DNA from: JACQFZ01 sp045810625
GTDB lineage: Bacteria > Pseudomonadota > Gammaproteobacteria > Acidiferrobacterales > Sulfurifustaceae
Direction of reading: 5' to 3'
DNA: 33,675 nt
Assembly (NCBI GenBank): GCA_045810625.1
Contig: JBJMVQ010000028.1
Location: 1-33,675, forward strand
Positions 1 through 7,139 of the stretch are shown piece after piece. The stretch's first letter is position 1, and the number at the start of each line of letters is the position of its first letter. The position numbers were made by a program, and so were the translations under genes. Below the pieces are notes generated by a model. That model was given only the letters and a program-made list of their open reading frames with translations, was not told the DNA's origin and did no database searches.

Positions 1-27
1 CAGCACGTCGTGTGACAGGGTTTCATA

Positions 28-56
28 TTGCCATGTCGAATCGGCACCCTTACTAT
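28..56 (+). promoter_or_regulatory. Putative sigma70 promoter of tRNA-Asn
   Basis: A -35-like TTGCCA at 28-33 and a -10-like TACTAT at 51-56 are separated by exactly 17 nt. This predicts a transcript start near 62-64, about ten bases before the mature tRNA. The boxes match consensus at four positions each, so the call leans on spacing and location. Confidence 0.5.
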
Positions 57-73
57 ACGCGCCTTTCCCACTT

Positions 74-148
74 TCCTCGGTAGCTCAGTGGTAGAGCAAG
101 CGGCTGTTAACCGCTTGGTCGGGGGTTCGAATCCCTCCCGAGGAGCCA
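74..148 (+). tRNA. tRNA-Asn (anticodon GTT)
   Basis: A full cloverleaf can be read. The acceptor stem TCCTCGG pairs with CCGAGGA, the D-arm contains AGCTCAGTGGTAGAGC, and the anticodon stem AGCGG/CCGCT encloses loop CTGTTAA with anticodon GTT. The T-arm contains GGTTCGAATCC, the discriminator is G, and CCA is encoded (146-148). It charges asparagine for AAC/AAU codons. Its 3' end is partly duplicated at 2814-2831, so it may have served as an integration site. Confidence 0.97.
131..148 (+). repeat. Candidate att site within the tRNA-Asn 3' end
   Basis: The last 17-18 bases of the tRNA gene, including CCA, recur imperfectly at 2814-2831 with 15 of 17 identities. The mismatches fall at the first base and at one G/A position in the acceptor stem. 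tRNA 3' ends are standard crossover sites for integrases. No intact integrase is present, so the assignment is inference. Confidence 0.4.
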
Positions 149-158
149 AACCTTGCAT

Positions 159-195
159 AAACCCGGTATCGATCAGTGCGCCCGATCCGGGTTTT
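159..195 (+). terminator. Rho-independent terminator of tRNA-Asn
   Basis: AAACCCGG (159-166) pairs with CCGGGTTT (187-194), and the stem continues as ATCG (168-171) with CGAT (183-186) around one bulged T. The loop is 11 nt and a short T run follows (192-195). It lies just after the mature tRNA end, as expected for a single-gene tRNA transcript. Confidence 0.6.
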
Positions 196-209
196 GCCTT
201 CGACGCGGA

Positions 210-539
210 ACCCTTCCGCTCGCCAATCATTACTGGGTGTATTTTCAGCGGCTCCGCAAGGAACTGCCGAAGGGCATGACGCGCGCCGGGGACATCCGCC
301 CGGAGCGTGTTTCTGAATTGCGCAGGACGAGCCTGCACGGCCTTGCGTAGCCGGGCCACATCGAACTCGCGGTGCTCACCACCGACGGGGTGCAACTCGG
401 CGAGTTCCGCCTCAAGCTGCTCTACCCGAGCCTCGCGATTAGTGATCTCCTGCAACACAGTCCGCGGCGCCACAGTGGCAGCTGGATACGGCGCGACTAA
501 ACCCGAGGCGCGCCGTCGCAGATATTCGAGACTTTTCAC
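210..539 (-). pseudogene. Relic resembling a serine recombinase C-terminus
   Basis: On the minus strand the frame read from 539 downward encodes a coiled-coil-like segment (EARVEQLEAELAEL), then FDVARLRKAV, then VPGARHALRQFLAEPLKIHPV and GERKG. From my memory of the family, this order resembles the tail of large serine recombinases: a coil, then a RLR helix, then an ARxxLR block followed by a short strand. The resemblance stops near 210. There the open frame simply runs on through the terminator, the tRNA antisense and off the window without a stop. The frame begins after a TAG near 655 and the N-terminal catalytic and zinc domains are absent. The best reading is a gene fragment left by an old integration at the tRNA. 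The upstream part (residues like HPWHFTAVHN) is not recognised. Confidence 0.4.
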
Positions 540-689
540 CGCAGGCGGCGACGATTGCGAGTTGTGGACCGCCGTGAAGTGCCAAGGATGCGTCGCGAGA
601 ATGTCAGTCCCAATTCCCGCCGCGCTAAGCGTTTCCGAGGTCGTTACCCGCTGCTACACTCTTTTGCCCCCGCACCCAGACGACCACGT

Positions 690-1679
690 GTGACCGACGA
701 CACCCAACGCGAATTGGTTGAGATACGGACATTCGCCTCGATGGAGGAAGTGCACAAGCTCAACGGGTTTAGGGAAAACAACGGAGTCACGAAAGAAAAC
801 TACCGCCGCCTGTTCGGTGACTACTGGTTTGCGGACGAAGTGAGGTGCTGCTTCCAGAAGCCCAACGGCGTGCTCTGCGGCGAAGACCATAAGGCCGGCT
901 TCGTCGTGGAACTGATCGACGGAAGTTACACGATCCTCGGGAACGTCTGTGCGAGGGATAAGTTTGGTGCCGATCACAAGATCAAAGCTGACCGGAGCAG
1001 ATACCTCCGAGAAAAGGCTCGCCGAGATAAGTTTGCGCAGCTCGGCGAATTGTTGACTGAGAGGGAGTCGAGGTTAAGCACGCTCGCGTCGCTTAGGGAG
1101 CGACTTAAAGAAGCGAGCCGCCGCATCGAAGCATTCCTCGCTACCCTAGGGGACAGAACCGTACGGCGCCTGAGGGATATGGCCCGCTCGGGAAACCCGA
1201 ACGTTTCAGTTGAAGCGATCATCTTCAGGAAGGGAAAGGACGATCAAGGCAACGAATACACAGAACGGCGGGCAACGCCTACTACGCTCGGGTCACTCAA
1301 TGGGCTCTCGGTACTCAATGAGTACTCTTTGAATGCTGTCTACTCCGGTATGACAAAGATTGCGCAGGCTTACCAACGGGCGCGGGAAGTTACCGAAGAT
1401 GTAAAGACTTCCGAACTGGAAAACCTAACGGCGGTGCTTGCCGACTTTGGACGTGTCGTGCGGGAAGCGGAAAATCTGGAGCAAGAGGAAGCGGCGTTCT
1501 TCCAGAACGACATGTCGCTCTTGTGCTTTCTGGTGGACGATAAGGCGGAGCGCTACAAGGCCGCGCGCGTTGCGCTCGGCGAAGCCGGCAGCAAGGAAAA
1601 GGCAAAAAGTTGGCTTACAGAGCGCGAACAGGAGATCAAACGGGTGCTGAGTGCCGACAAGATAAGCATACCGTTCTAG
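690..1679 (+). CDS. Hypothetical protein with a Cys/His cluster and coiled coil
   Basis: The family is not recognised. From the GTG at 690 the protein has 329 residues. The frame is open upstream to 555, but that stretch is an Arg/Pro-rich run with no ATG. A later ATG at 741 is the alternative start; neither has a clear Shine-Dalgarno. A weak promoter (TTTCCG at 632, TACACT at 655, 17-nt spacing) would suit the 690 start. Near residues 53-95 there is a Cys/His-rich patch: CC, then GVLCGEDH, then GNVCARDKF. This resembles a small zinc-binding fold. It is followed by a long charged helical region (YLREKARRDKF through RRIEAFL) and a second helical part ending at SIPF. It lies inside the putative tRNA-Asn island, so a phage or island accessory protein is likely. 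No function is assigned. Confidence 0.6.
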   Translation: MTDDTQRELVEIRTFASMEEVHKLNGFRENNGVTKENYRRLFGDYWFADEVRCCFQKPNGVLCGEDHKAGFVVELIDGSYTILGNVCARDKFGADHKIKADRSRYLREKARRDKFAQLGELLTERESRLSTLASLRERLKEASRRIEAFLATLGDRTVRRLRDMARSGNPNVSVEAIIFRKGKDDQGNEYTERRATPTTLGSLNGLSVLNEYSLNAVYSGMTKIAQAYQRAREVTEDVKTSELENLTAVLADFGRVVREAENLEQEEAAFFQNDMSLLCFLVDDKAERYKAARVALGEAGSKEKAKSWLTEREQEIKRVLSADKISIPF

Positions 1680-1721
1680 CACGCCGGCGCATGCGGAGAC
1701 CGTCTATTCCGGGCTAGCGAG

Positions 1722-2301
1722 ATGAAAGAAACCTGGTTGCGAATCGACGAGCGCGAGGACATCCTCGCATCGCTTCGCATGGTCAATAGCTCATGCGACG
1801 CGGCGGCCACTGATCTGAGTGCGTGGAAATGGATTGTCATTGGAACTCACAGCGCTCTCCAGGGCGCAATGGCGTTGCATCTAGCGTTTGGAAACGACTT
1901 GCTTGTTGCAAGCCCCGAGGATGCAGCCGCTTGGCTAGACGCCCATGAGAATGGAGCGCCATATCCGGCAATGATGATGGATGACTTCCTTAGTCTTTAT
2001 AAGAAACTCAAGAAACACGACATTCTCGGCTATCGATTCAAACCGAACGACACAGGGAAGCAACATTCGACGGCTCAACCGGTTTAGAAATGAGTTCGTG
2101 CATTTCATGCCCCAAGGCTGGTCCATCGAACTCAGCGGCATGCCAGCAATTTGCATTGACTGCTTGGACATCGTCGCGCAACTCAGCGAACACAGTCTTT
2201 GTACTCGCTGGGAAAGCGATGTGCAGCGACAATCATTCATGGAGGTACTCGAAAAATGCCAATCGAAGTTGACTGCGCTCCACAACGCATATGCTCGCTA
2301 A
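1722..2301 (+). pseudogene. HEPN-like domain protein, frameshifted
   Basis: Two overlapping frames appear to make one protein. The first, from ATG 1722, reads MKETWLRIDEREDIL through YRFKPNDT and then runs into short nonsense ending at 2087. The second frame continues as GSNIRRLNRFRNEFVHFMPQGWSIE and ends at the TAA at 2299-2301. A shift of one base near 2050-2060 joins them into about 193 residues. The second half carries R-N-E-F-V-H (2086-2103), which fits the HEPN RNase-type motif Rx4H with a polar residue after Arg. The surrounding LNRFRNxFxHFxPxGW pattern resembles a family of hypothetical proteins I have seen in bacterial genomes. HEPN proteins are often toxins or defence ribonucleases, but no antitoxin partner is obvious here. 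The break may be true decay or an assembly error. Confidence 0.6.
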
Positions 2302-2312
2302 CAAATTGCTAC

Positions 2313-2720
2313 GTGCGGTCAGTCGCCTCTCTGCTTAGCTTGTTGCTTGTAGCCGGATGCGCGACGACGAGCATCAAGGAATACCGAGGACCCGATGGGA
2401 GCATCATCAAGACGGTGAAATGCTCCTCAGACCGCACGAAATGCTTTGCAGAAGCATCACAGAGTTGTCCCGACGGCGGTAGCTACCGCGTTCTTTCAAG
2501 CGAAAGTCACGCCGGGGGACTTGTTGCTGACATCATGCCAGGACCTGTAACTTGGTATTCGATGACTTACAGTTGCGGCCCATCAGATGGCAAGATGCCT
2601 GAGTTCACGTTTGGTGGCCCTCAGTACATCCCACCCCCTGCACCGATCACTATCAAGCAAAGTCCCTCGACGACAAACTGCACCGCAATCGGCAACTCGG
2701 TGACATGCCGCAGTTACTGA
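2313..2720 (+). CDS. Small lipoprotein, function unknown
   Basis: The frame is open from 2199, but the natural start is the GTG at 2313, which gives MRSVASLLSLLLVAGC. This is a short signal peptide with a perfect lipobox LVAGC and the modified Cys at residue 16. The mature part of about 120 residues has several cysteines (KCSSDRTKCFAEASQSC, later YSCG, NCT and TCRSY). They suggest disulfides or a Cys-stabilised periplasmic fold. A Pro-rich stretch (IPPPAPITIK) precedes the C-terminus. The start lies 12 nt after the stop of the HEPN-like reading frame, and no Shine-Dalgarno is visible. It is the last gene before the imperfect tRNA repeat. Outer-membrane or periplasmic location is inferred from the lipobox. 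Confidence 0.6.
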   Translation: MRSVASLLSLLLVAGCATTSIKEYRGPDGSIIKTVKCSSDRTKCFAEASQSCPDGGSYRVLSSESHAGGLVADIMPGPVTWYSMTYSCGPSDGKMPEFTFGGPQYIPPPAPITIKQSPSTTNCTAIGNSVTCRSY

Positions 2721-2813
2721 GTTGAAATGAGTACGCGTTGCGTTAGGTGGGCCGTTTGGTTTACGCCGCTTCACCGTCAATCTGCGTGACGTAACCGTTT
2801 AGCAGCTTTACCA

Positions 2814-2831
2814 ACCCCTCCCGGGGAGCCA
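2814..2831 (+). repeat. Imperfect copy of tRNA-Asn 3' end (candidate att)
   Basis: CCCCTCCCGGGGAGCCA at 2815-2831 matches the tRNA-Asn end (132-148) at 15 of 17 positions, including GGAGCCA. It is in the same orientation as the tRNA, as expected for the distal att of an island. The sequence is itself nearly palindromic (CTCCCGGGGAG), so a chance hairpin is the alternative. Confidence 0.4.
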
Positions 2832-2854
2832 TATTCGTCCTCGTAGACTGGCAG

Positions 2855-2876
2855 CTTGCGAAGCTAGGCTCGCAAG
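2855..2876 (-). terminator. Weak hairpin downstream of the cyclase-like gene
   Basis: CTTGCGA (2855-2861) pairs with TCGCAAG (2870-2876) around an 8-nt loop, 18 nt beyond the stop of the minus-strand gene ending at 2894. There is no U run, so it is at best a weak or Rho-assisted terminator. Confidence 0.25.
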
Positions 2877-2893
2877 TTCCTTCCCCGAGCACC

Positions 2894-3895
2894 CTACGGC
2901 AACGTTATCTGTTTGACGCCGCAATCCGGATAGCGGGCGCACGTTTCATTGAAATATCGGCCTAGCCAGTAGTACTTCGCGTAACGCGCAGCGTCGTGCG
3001 CATGTTCCTCTAAACCCGACATCACCAATTTGCGTACGGGTTCCATGGTCGCCCGAAACATTCCTGCGTTAGGTTGAACACCAGGTACGAGAGGAAATGG
3101 CTGGAGGAAATCAAAAAACATCAATCCGTCAGCGTCGTGCCGCCACTTATTTGTATTTCCTAACAACGTCCCGTCTTTATCCAGGTAATCGACGCCACGG
3201 GCGAAGGCTCGGGAAACGTTCGAGTCCAAGATCACACGGGGATAAACAGCGCGTTTTTCCAGGTCCACAGCCCTTACAAGCGCCGGGCCGAAAACCATAT
3301 CTCGCCTATGATGCAGCGCACCGTAAGACACGCCGCCGCGAATTAGAAATCCCAATTTCAACAACTCGAGCGAAATTGTTTGCAAACGCCATTCGAGCTC
3401 CGTCTGTCCGTGATAGTCAGCTATGGCCGAAATAAGAACGGAGTCGGAAAAATGGTTGATGCGGAGATCACCCGCGAACGGCCGGTCTCCTCCGATTTTT
3501 GCGACTTCCTTTGAAAAGTGCGTTAGGGACCGAAGCGTATTCGCCGCTAAGCCGGCTCGACGTATCAACTCAGGTTGATTCTCGGCTTCGCGTACACTGC
3601 GGGACCAACCCAGAATGTCAATGAAAGCAACGAGACGGTTTTCATATTTGAAAGAACTGAGAAGGCGTTCGTGCTCTGCCGCCGCCTCTCTTATCGCATG
3701 TTGCCTTTTGGGTTCATCTGCTTTCCACTGCGCCTCTTCTGCGTCCCTTTCTCTCTCCTCTTCATCCGTGAACTCCCTCAGGTAAGTGCCCTGTGGGCTG
3801 GCGACAGATGCATATCTGCGCTTCGGATCACGTGCTGGAATTTGCACTAACTTTCCGTCAACGAGTCGAAAAATCGGTAGTTCCTGCTCTCCCAT
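2894..3895 (-). CDS. Class III nucleotide cyclase-like protein
   Basis: The ATG at 3895 is preceded by GAGG at good spacing and gives 333 residues. An upstream in-frame TTG at 3919 is less likely. Residues 40-80 are a charged, Glu/Arg/Ala-rich helix. The rest has the order of a class III adenylyl/guanylyl cyclase fold. AFIDILGWS (90-98) carries a metal-type Asp93. NHFSDSVLIS (147-156) carries Asp151 in the hairpin position. RGGVSYG (186-192) follows, then VFGPALVRAVDLE (201-213) and YPRVILD (218-224). Both candidate metal Asp residues are kept, so activity is possible. The purine-specifying Lys/Asp and transition-state Arg/Asn cannot be placed by eye. The protein has no signal peptide or membrane segment, so it should be cytosolic. 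It sits alone, convergent with the tRNA-Asn island and downstream of the ThDP operon. Its DNA is AT-richer than that operon. A signalling or defence nucleotide cyclase is possible; a catalytically dead relative is equally possible. Confidence 0.6.
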   Translation of the reverse strand: MGEQELPIFRLVDGKLVQIPARDPKRRYASVASPQGTYLREFTDEEERERDAEEAQWKADEPKRQHAIREAAAEHERLLSSFKYENRLVAFIDILGWSRSVREAENQPELIRRAGLAANTLRSLTHFSKEVAKIGGDRPFAGDLRINHFSDSVLISAIADYHGQTELEWRLQTISLELLKLGFLIRGGVSYGALHHRRDMVFGPALVRAVDLEKRAVYPRVILDSNVSRAFARGVDYLDKDGTLLGNTNKWRHDADGLMFFDFLQPFPLVPGVQPNAGMFRATMEPVRKLVMSGLEEHAHDAARYAKYYWLGRYFNETCARYPDCGVKQITLP

Positions 3896-3970
3896 TGTCG
3901 TCGGTCCTCGACTGACCAATTGGGGCGATATGCTAACTGGTAGGGCGAGAATCGGGCACTGCTGACAAAG

Positions 3971-3992
3971 TCACTCCAAGAAATTGGAGTGA
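3971..3992 (-). terminator. Perfect hairpin over the stop codon of the ThDP gene
   Basis: TCACTCCAA (3971-3979) pairs perfectly with TTGGAGTGA (3984-3992) around a 4-nt loop. The stem includes the TGA stop and the last codons of the minus-strand enzyme gene. Only a short CTTTG follows on the minus strand, so termination would be moderate. It separates the operon from the cyclase-like gene. Confidence 0.45.
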
Positions 3993-5641
3993 CTGATTTC
4001 AGGCATTAAGGACTTGCGCGAACCGGCGAACACCGGGTTTCGTGACAACACCACTTCAATCAAATACGGCCCCTGCTCGCTCATGCCGCGGCGGAGCTGC
4101 TGGCCAAGCTCTTCGAGGTTCGTGGCTCGGCTGGCCGGAACGCCGTGCCCTTTCGCGAGCGCGACCCAATCGAGATCGGGACGGCCGATGTCGAGCATGT
4201 CCGCCGCTTTGCGGCCAGCGGCGATCGCGCCGACGTTCTTGAATTCGCCCTTCAGGATTTCATACGTCCGGTTCGCGCAAATGAGCGTGACGATGTTCAA
4301 GCTCTCGCGCGCCATCGTCCAAAGCGCCTGCACGGTGTACATCGCGCTGCCGTCGCCCTGGATGCACACCACTTTGCGGTCGGGACACGCGACCGCCGCT
4401 CCCACGGCCACCGGCATGGCGTTGCCGATCGAGCCGCCGACGTTCGTCAGCCAGTCATGCGGCGGCGCATTCTTGGTGGCGGCATAGAGGTTGCGACCGG
4501 ACGTAATCGCTTCGTCGACCACGATGGCATTCTCGGGCAGCAGCGCGCTGATCACACCCGCGAGCCCGGCCAGCGACATGGGTCCTATCGGCAGTCCCGG
4601 ACGCGTCAGCGATTCGCGCTTGGCTTCGACCTTGTCCGCGCCAACCAATTCGGCGAGACGCTGCACCGCATCGACGCCGTCTTCCGCAACGCCGGCGAGT
4701 GTCGTGATTTCGCATTCCGGCGCCGTGAGCACGCTCGGCTTGCCGGGATACGCGAAGAAGGCGACCGGCGCTTCGGCGTTCACGAGCACGATGTTCCGAA
4801 GGTGCGCCAGCCGTTGCACGGCGATATCGACAAAATAAGGGACGCGATCCGCGGCGACGCGGCCCGCGCCGCGCTCGATACGCGATACACCGAACGCGCA
4901 CCAGACCTGCGCACCGGTCGCTTCCGCGATGCGCCCGCAGATCTCGAGCGGCATGCTGCGCAGCATCGGACCGTCGAGCAACAGCGCGGCTTGATCTTTG
5001 CGCAACGCGTCGGCGGCGTCGCGCACGCGCGCGTCGTCGACTTTAGTGCGTGCATCAACGAACCATGGGCCGGCCGCCGACGTTGCCTCGTTCCATGCGA
5101 CATCGGCGGGAAGGATCAGGGTGCTGATATTCCCGGGCGGCGCCAGCGCGGCGGCGACCGCCGCGGCTGCGTCTTCGGCCACCGACTTCGACGATGCGGA
5201 GGTCTTCACCCATTGCGAATACGTACGCGCGATGCCTTCGATGTTCGCGGCGAGCGGCGGATTGTACGGGCGATGATACGTCGCGTGCTCGCCGACGATG
5301 TTGACGATCGGCGTGTGCGCCTTGTGCGCGTTGTGCAGATTCGCGAGGCCATTGCCCAAGCCGGGACCGAGATGCAGCAGCGTGCTCGCCGGCCGGCCGG
5401 TCATGCGGCCGAAGCCATCCGCGGCGCCGGTGACGACACCTTCGAACAGACCGAGGACGCAGCGCATCCCGTCGATCCGGTCGAGCGCGGCGACAAAGTG
5501 CATTTCCGACGTACCCGGATTGGTGAAGCAAGTGTCGACACCGCACGCCAGCAACGTGCGGATCAGGCTTTCCGCGCCGTTCATTGTTTGCGCGCCCGTC
5601 TGCGGTTCGAGCCGTGTTGCGGGATCGGGATTAAGACTCAT
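3971..5641 (-). CDS. ThDP-dependent enzyme, acetolactate synthase large subunit-like
   Basis: This 556-residue protein has the three-domain layout of ThDP-dependent 2-oxoacid enzymes. The N-terminal pyrimidine-binding domain contains NPGTSEMHF and the proton-relay Glu in LFEGVVTGAADGFGRMTGR. A central domain follows. The C-terminal PP domain contains GGSIGNAMPVAVGAA and the ThDP/Mg motif GDGSAMYT, with the closing Asn in CANRTYEIL. It resembles proteins annotated as acetolactate synthase large subunits that are not partnered with IlvH, and also benzoylformate decarboxylases. No small subunit is nearby. ATG 5641 was chosen because AAGGAG lies 10 nt upstream; it overlaps tctA by 11 nt. Homologues often start at MNGAES, equivalent to ATG 5584. 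It is the last gene of the tctCBA operon, so its substrate may be the imported acid or a product of it. Confidence 0.85.
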   Translation of the reverse strand: MSLNPDPATRLEPQTGAQTMNGAESLIRTLLACGVDTCFTNPGTSEMHFVAALDRIDGMRCVLGLFEGVVTGAADGFGRMTGRPASTLLHLGPGLGNGLANLHNAHKAHTPIVNIVGEHATYHRPYNPPLAANIEGIARTYSQWVKTSASSKSVAEDAAAAVAAALAPPGNISTLILPADVAWNEATSAAGPWFVDARTKVDDARVRDAADALRKDQAALLLDGPMLRSMPLEICGRIAEATGAQVWCAFGVSRIERGAGRVAADRVPYFVDIAVQRLAHLRNIVLVNAEAPVAFFAYPGKPSVLTAPECEITTLAGVAEDGVDAVQRLAELVGADKVEAKRESLTRPGLPIGPMSLAGLAGVISALLPENAIVVDEAITSGRNLYAATKNAPPHDWLTNVGGSIGNAMPVAVGAAVACPDRKVVCIQGDGSAMYTVQALWTMARESLNIVTLICANRTYEILKGEFKNVGAIAAGRKAADMLDIGRPDLDWVALAKGHGVPASRATNLEELGQQLRRGMSEQGPYLIEVVLSRNPVFAGSRKSLMPEISHSNFLE

Positions 5642-7136
5642 CGGTAGCCAACTCCTTCCGTTTGACATTGAGCCACGGCAGCAGCGCCGACAACAACAGC
5701 AGCACGGCGAGCGCGAGGCACGCGAGCGAAATCGGACGGGAAACGAAGATGTCGAAGTTACCTTCGCTGAGAATCAGCGCCTTGCGGAGATTGTTCTCCA
5801 TCATCGGCCCGAGCACGAAGGCGAGTACGAGCGGCGCCGGTTCGTAACCGAATTTACGCATGAGATAACCGAGCACGCCGAAGCCGATCATGAGATAGAC
5901 GTCGAAGATCGCGCCCGAGACACTGTAAACGCCGATGACGCAAAACAGAATGATCAGCGGGAACAGCAGCCGATACGGCACTTTCAGTACCTGCACCCAC
6001 ATGCCGATCAAGGGCAGATTGAGCACGAGCAGCAGCAGGTTGCCGATGTACATGCTGGCGACGATCCCCCAAAACAAACCGGGGCTTTGTGTCATCAGCA
6101 GAGGGCCGGGCTGCAGTCCATGCACGATGAACGCGCCAAGGAGCAGCGCCATCACCACGTTCGGCGGAATGCCGAGCGTCAGCAGCGGAATGAACGCTCC
6201 GCCTGCCGCGGCGTTGTTCGCCGCTTCGGGCCCGGCCACGCCTTCGATCGCGCCTTTGCCGAAGCGCTCCGGCGTACGCGACACGCGCTTTTCCAACGCG
6301 TACGACAGAAACGACGCGATCACGGCGCCGCCGCCCGGCAAAATGCCGATCAAGAATCCAAGCACCGAGCCACGCGCTAGCGGACCGGAGCTGCGCTTCC
6401 AGTCCTCACGGTTGGGAAACAGGTTGCGTAGCCGCGCTGCAAAAACTTCGCGTGACGGCGGCTGCTCCAGATTGCTCAAGATCTCGGCGATGCCGAAAAG
6501 CCCCATGACGATCGGAACGAGGCCGATACCGTCGATCAGTTCGAGCTTGTCGAACGTGAGACGCGGTACTCCGGTGATCGAATCGAGTCCAACGAGACCC
6601 AGCACCAGGCCGAGCGCCGCCATGGTCAACGCCTTGAGCAGCGAACCATGCGACAGGTACGTAAGCACGCAAAGCCCGAGGACCATCAAACTGAAATATT
6701 CGGCCGGCCCGAACTTCACTGCCCATCGGGCGAGCGTCGGCGCGAGCAGCATCAGCCCGATAATGGCCACGGTGCCCGCGATGAACGATCCCATCGCCGA
6801 CATGCCGAGCGCGGGACCGGCGCGCCCCTGCCGCGCCATCTGATAACCGTCGATGCACGTCACAACCGAAGCGGCCTCGCCGGGTATGTTGACGAGAATT
6901 GCCGTCGTCGAACCGCCGTACATCGAGCCGTAATAAATGCCGGCGAGCATGATGATGCCGCCGGCGGGCGACACGTTGAAGGTGACGGGCAGGAGCAGCG
7001 ACATCGCGGCGACCGGGCCGATCCCGGGCAACACGCCGACGAGCGTGCCGATGAAAACGCCGATGAAGCAATACAACAGATTCATCGGCTGCAGCGCGAC
7101 GCCGAAACCGAGCGCGAGATTGGCGAAGAGATCCAT
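5631..7136 (-). CDS. tctA: Tripartite tricarboxylate transporter large permease TctA
   Basis: The 501-residue, highly hydrophobic protein has about a dozen predicted membrane segments and TctA family hallmarks. These include GVLPGIGPVAAMSLLLP near residue 37, ILPGGGAVIASFLSYALEKR in the middle and the second-half LGIPPNVVMALLLGAF followed by GLQPGP. TctA is the large inner-membrane subunit that moves carboxylates using the ion gradient, working with the small subunit TctB and the periplasmic binder TctC. It starts at ATG 7136, 3 nt after the tctB stop, and its end overlaps the ThDP enzyme gene by 11 nt, so translation is probably coupled. Length is typical for the family. The substrate cannot be read from the sequence. 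Confidence 0.95.
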   Translation of the reverse strand: MDLFANLALGFGVALQPMNLLYCFIGVFIGTLVGVLPGIGPVAAMSLLLPVTFNVSPAGGIIMLAGIYYGSMYGGSTTAILVNIPGEAASVVTCIDGYQMARQGRAGPALGMSAMGSFIAGTVAIIGLMLLAPTLARWAVKFGPAEYFSLMVLGLCVLTYLSHGSLLKALTMAALGLVLGLVGLDSITGVPRLTFDKLELIDGIGLVPIVMGLFGIAEILSNLEQPPSREVFAARLRNLFPNREDWKRSSGPLARGSVLGFLIGILPGGGAVIASFLSYALEKRVSRTPERFGKGAIEGVAGPEAANNAAAGGAFIPLLTLGIPPNVVMALLLGAFIVHGLQPGPLLMTQSPGLFWGIVASMYIGNLLLLVLNLPLIGMWVQVLKVPYRLLFPLIILFCVIGVYSVSGAIFDVYLMIGFGVLGYLMRKFGYEPAPLVLAFVLGPMMENNLRKALILSEGNFDIFVSRPISLACLALAVLLLLSALLPWLNVKRKELATDES

Positions 7137-7139
7137 CGA

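Larger units (their letters stand above)
149..2831. mobile_element. Putative small decayed genomic island at tRNA-Asn
   Basis: The segment is bounded by the tRNA-Asn 3' end and an imperfect copy of it. Inside are a recombinase-like fragment, an unknown Cys/His-rich protein, a frameshifted HEPN-like gene and a short lipoprotein. None of these relates to the metabolic operons that follow, and the DNA from about 1.7 kb onward is visibly AT-richer than those operons. There is no intact integrase or transfer gene, so this would be a remnant. The mismatched right repeat weakens the boundary; the true end could be elsewhere, for example beyond the cyclase-like gene ending at 3895. Confidence 0.4.

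Noticed and set aside
28..279. Open frame across the tRNA-Asn gene
   Set aside because: It reads through the tRNA and its terminator, so it is not coding.
2894..3895. Pycsar defence system
   Set aside because: The cyclase fold is plausible, but no TIR or membrane effector gene is adjacent, so the name cannot be supported.
4145..5647. Long plus-strand open frame opposite the ThDP enzyme gene
   Set aside because: It is Arg-rich with no recognisable motif, typical of a shadow frame in GC-rich DNA, and the minus strand has a clear enzyme.
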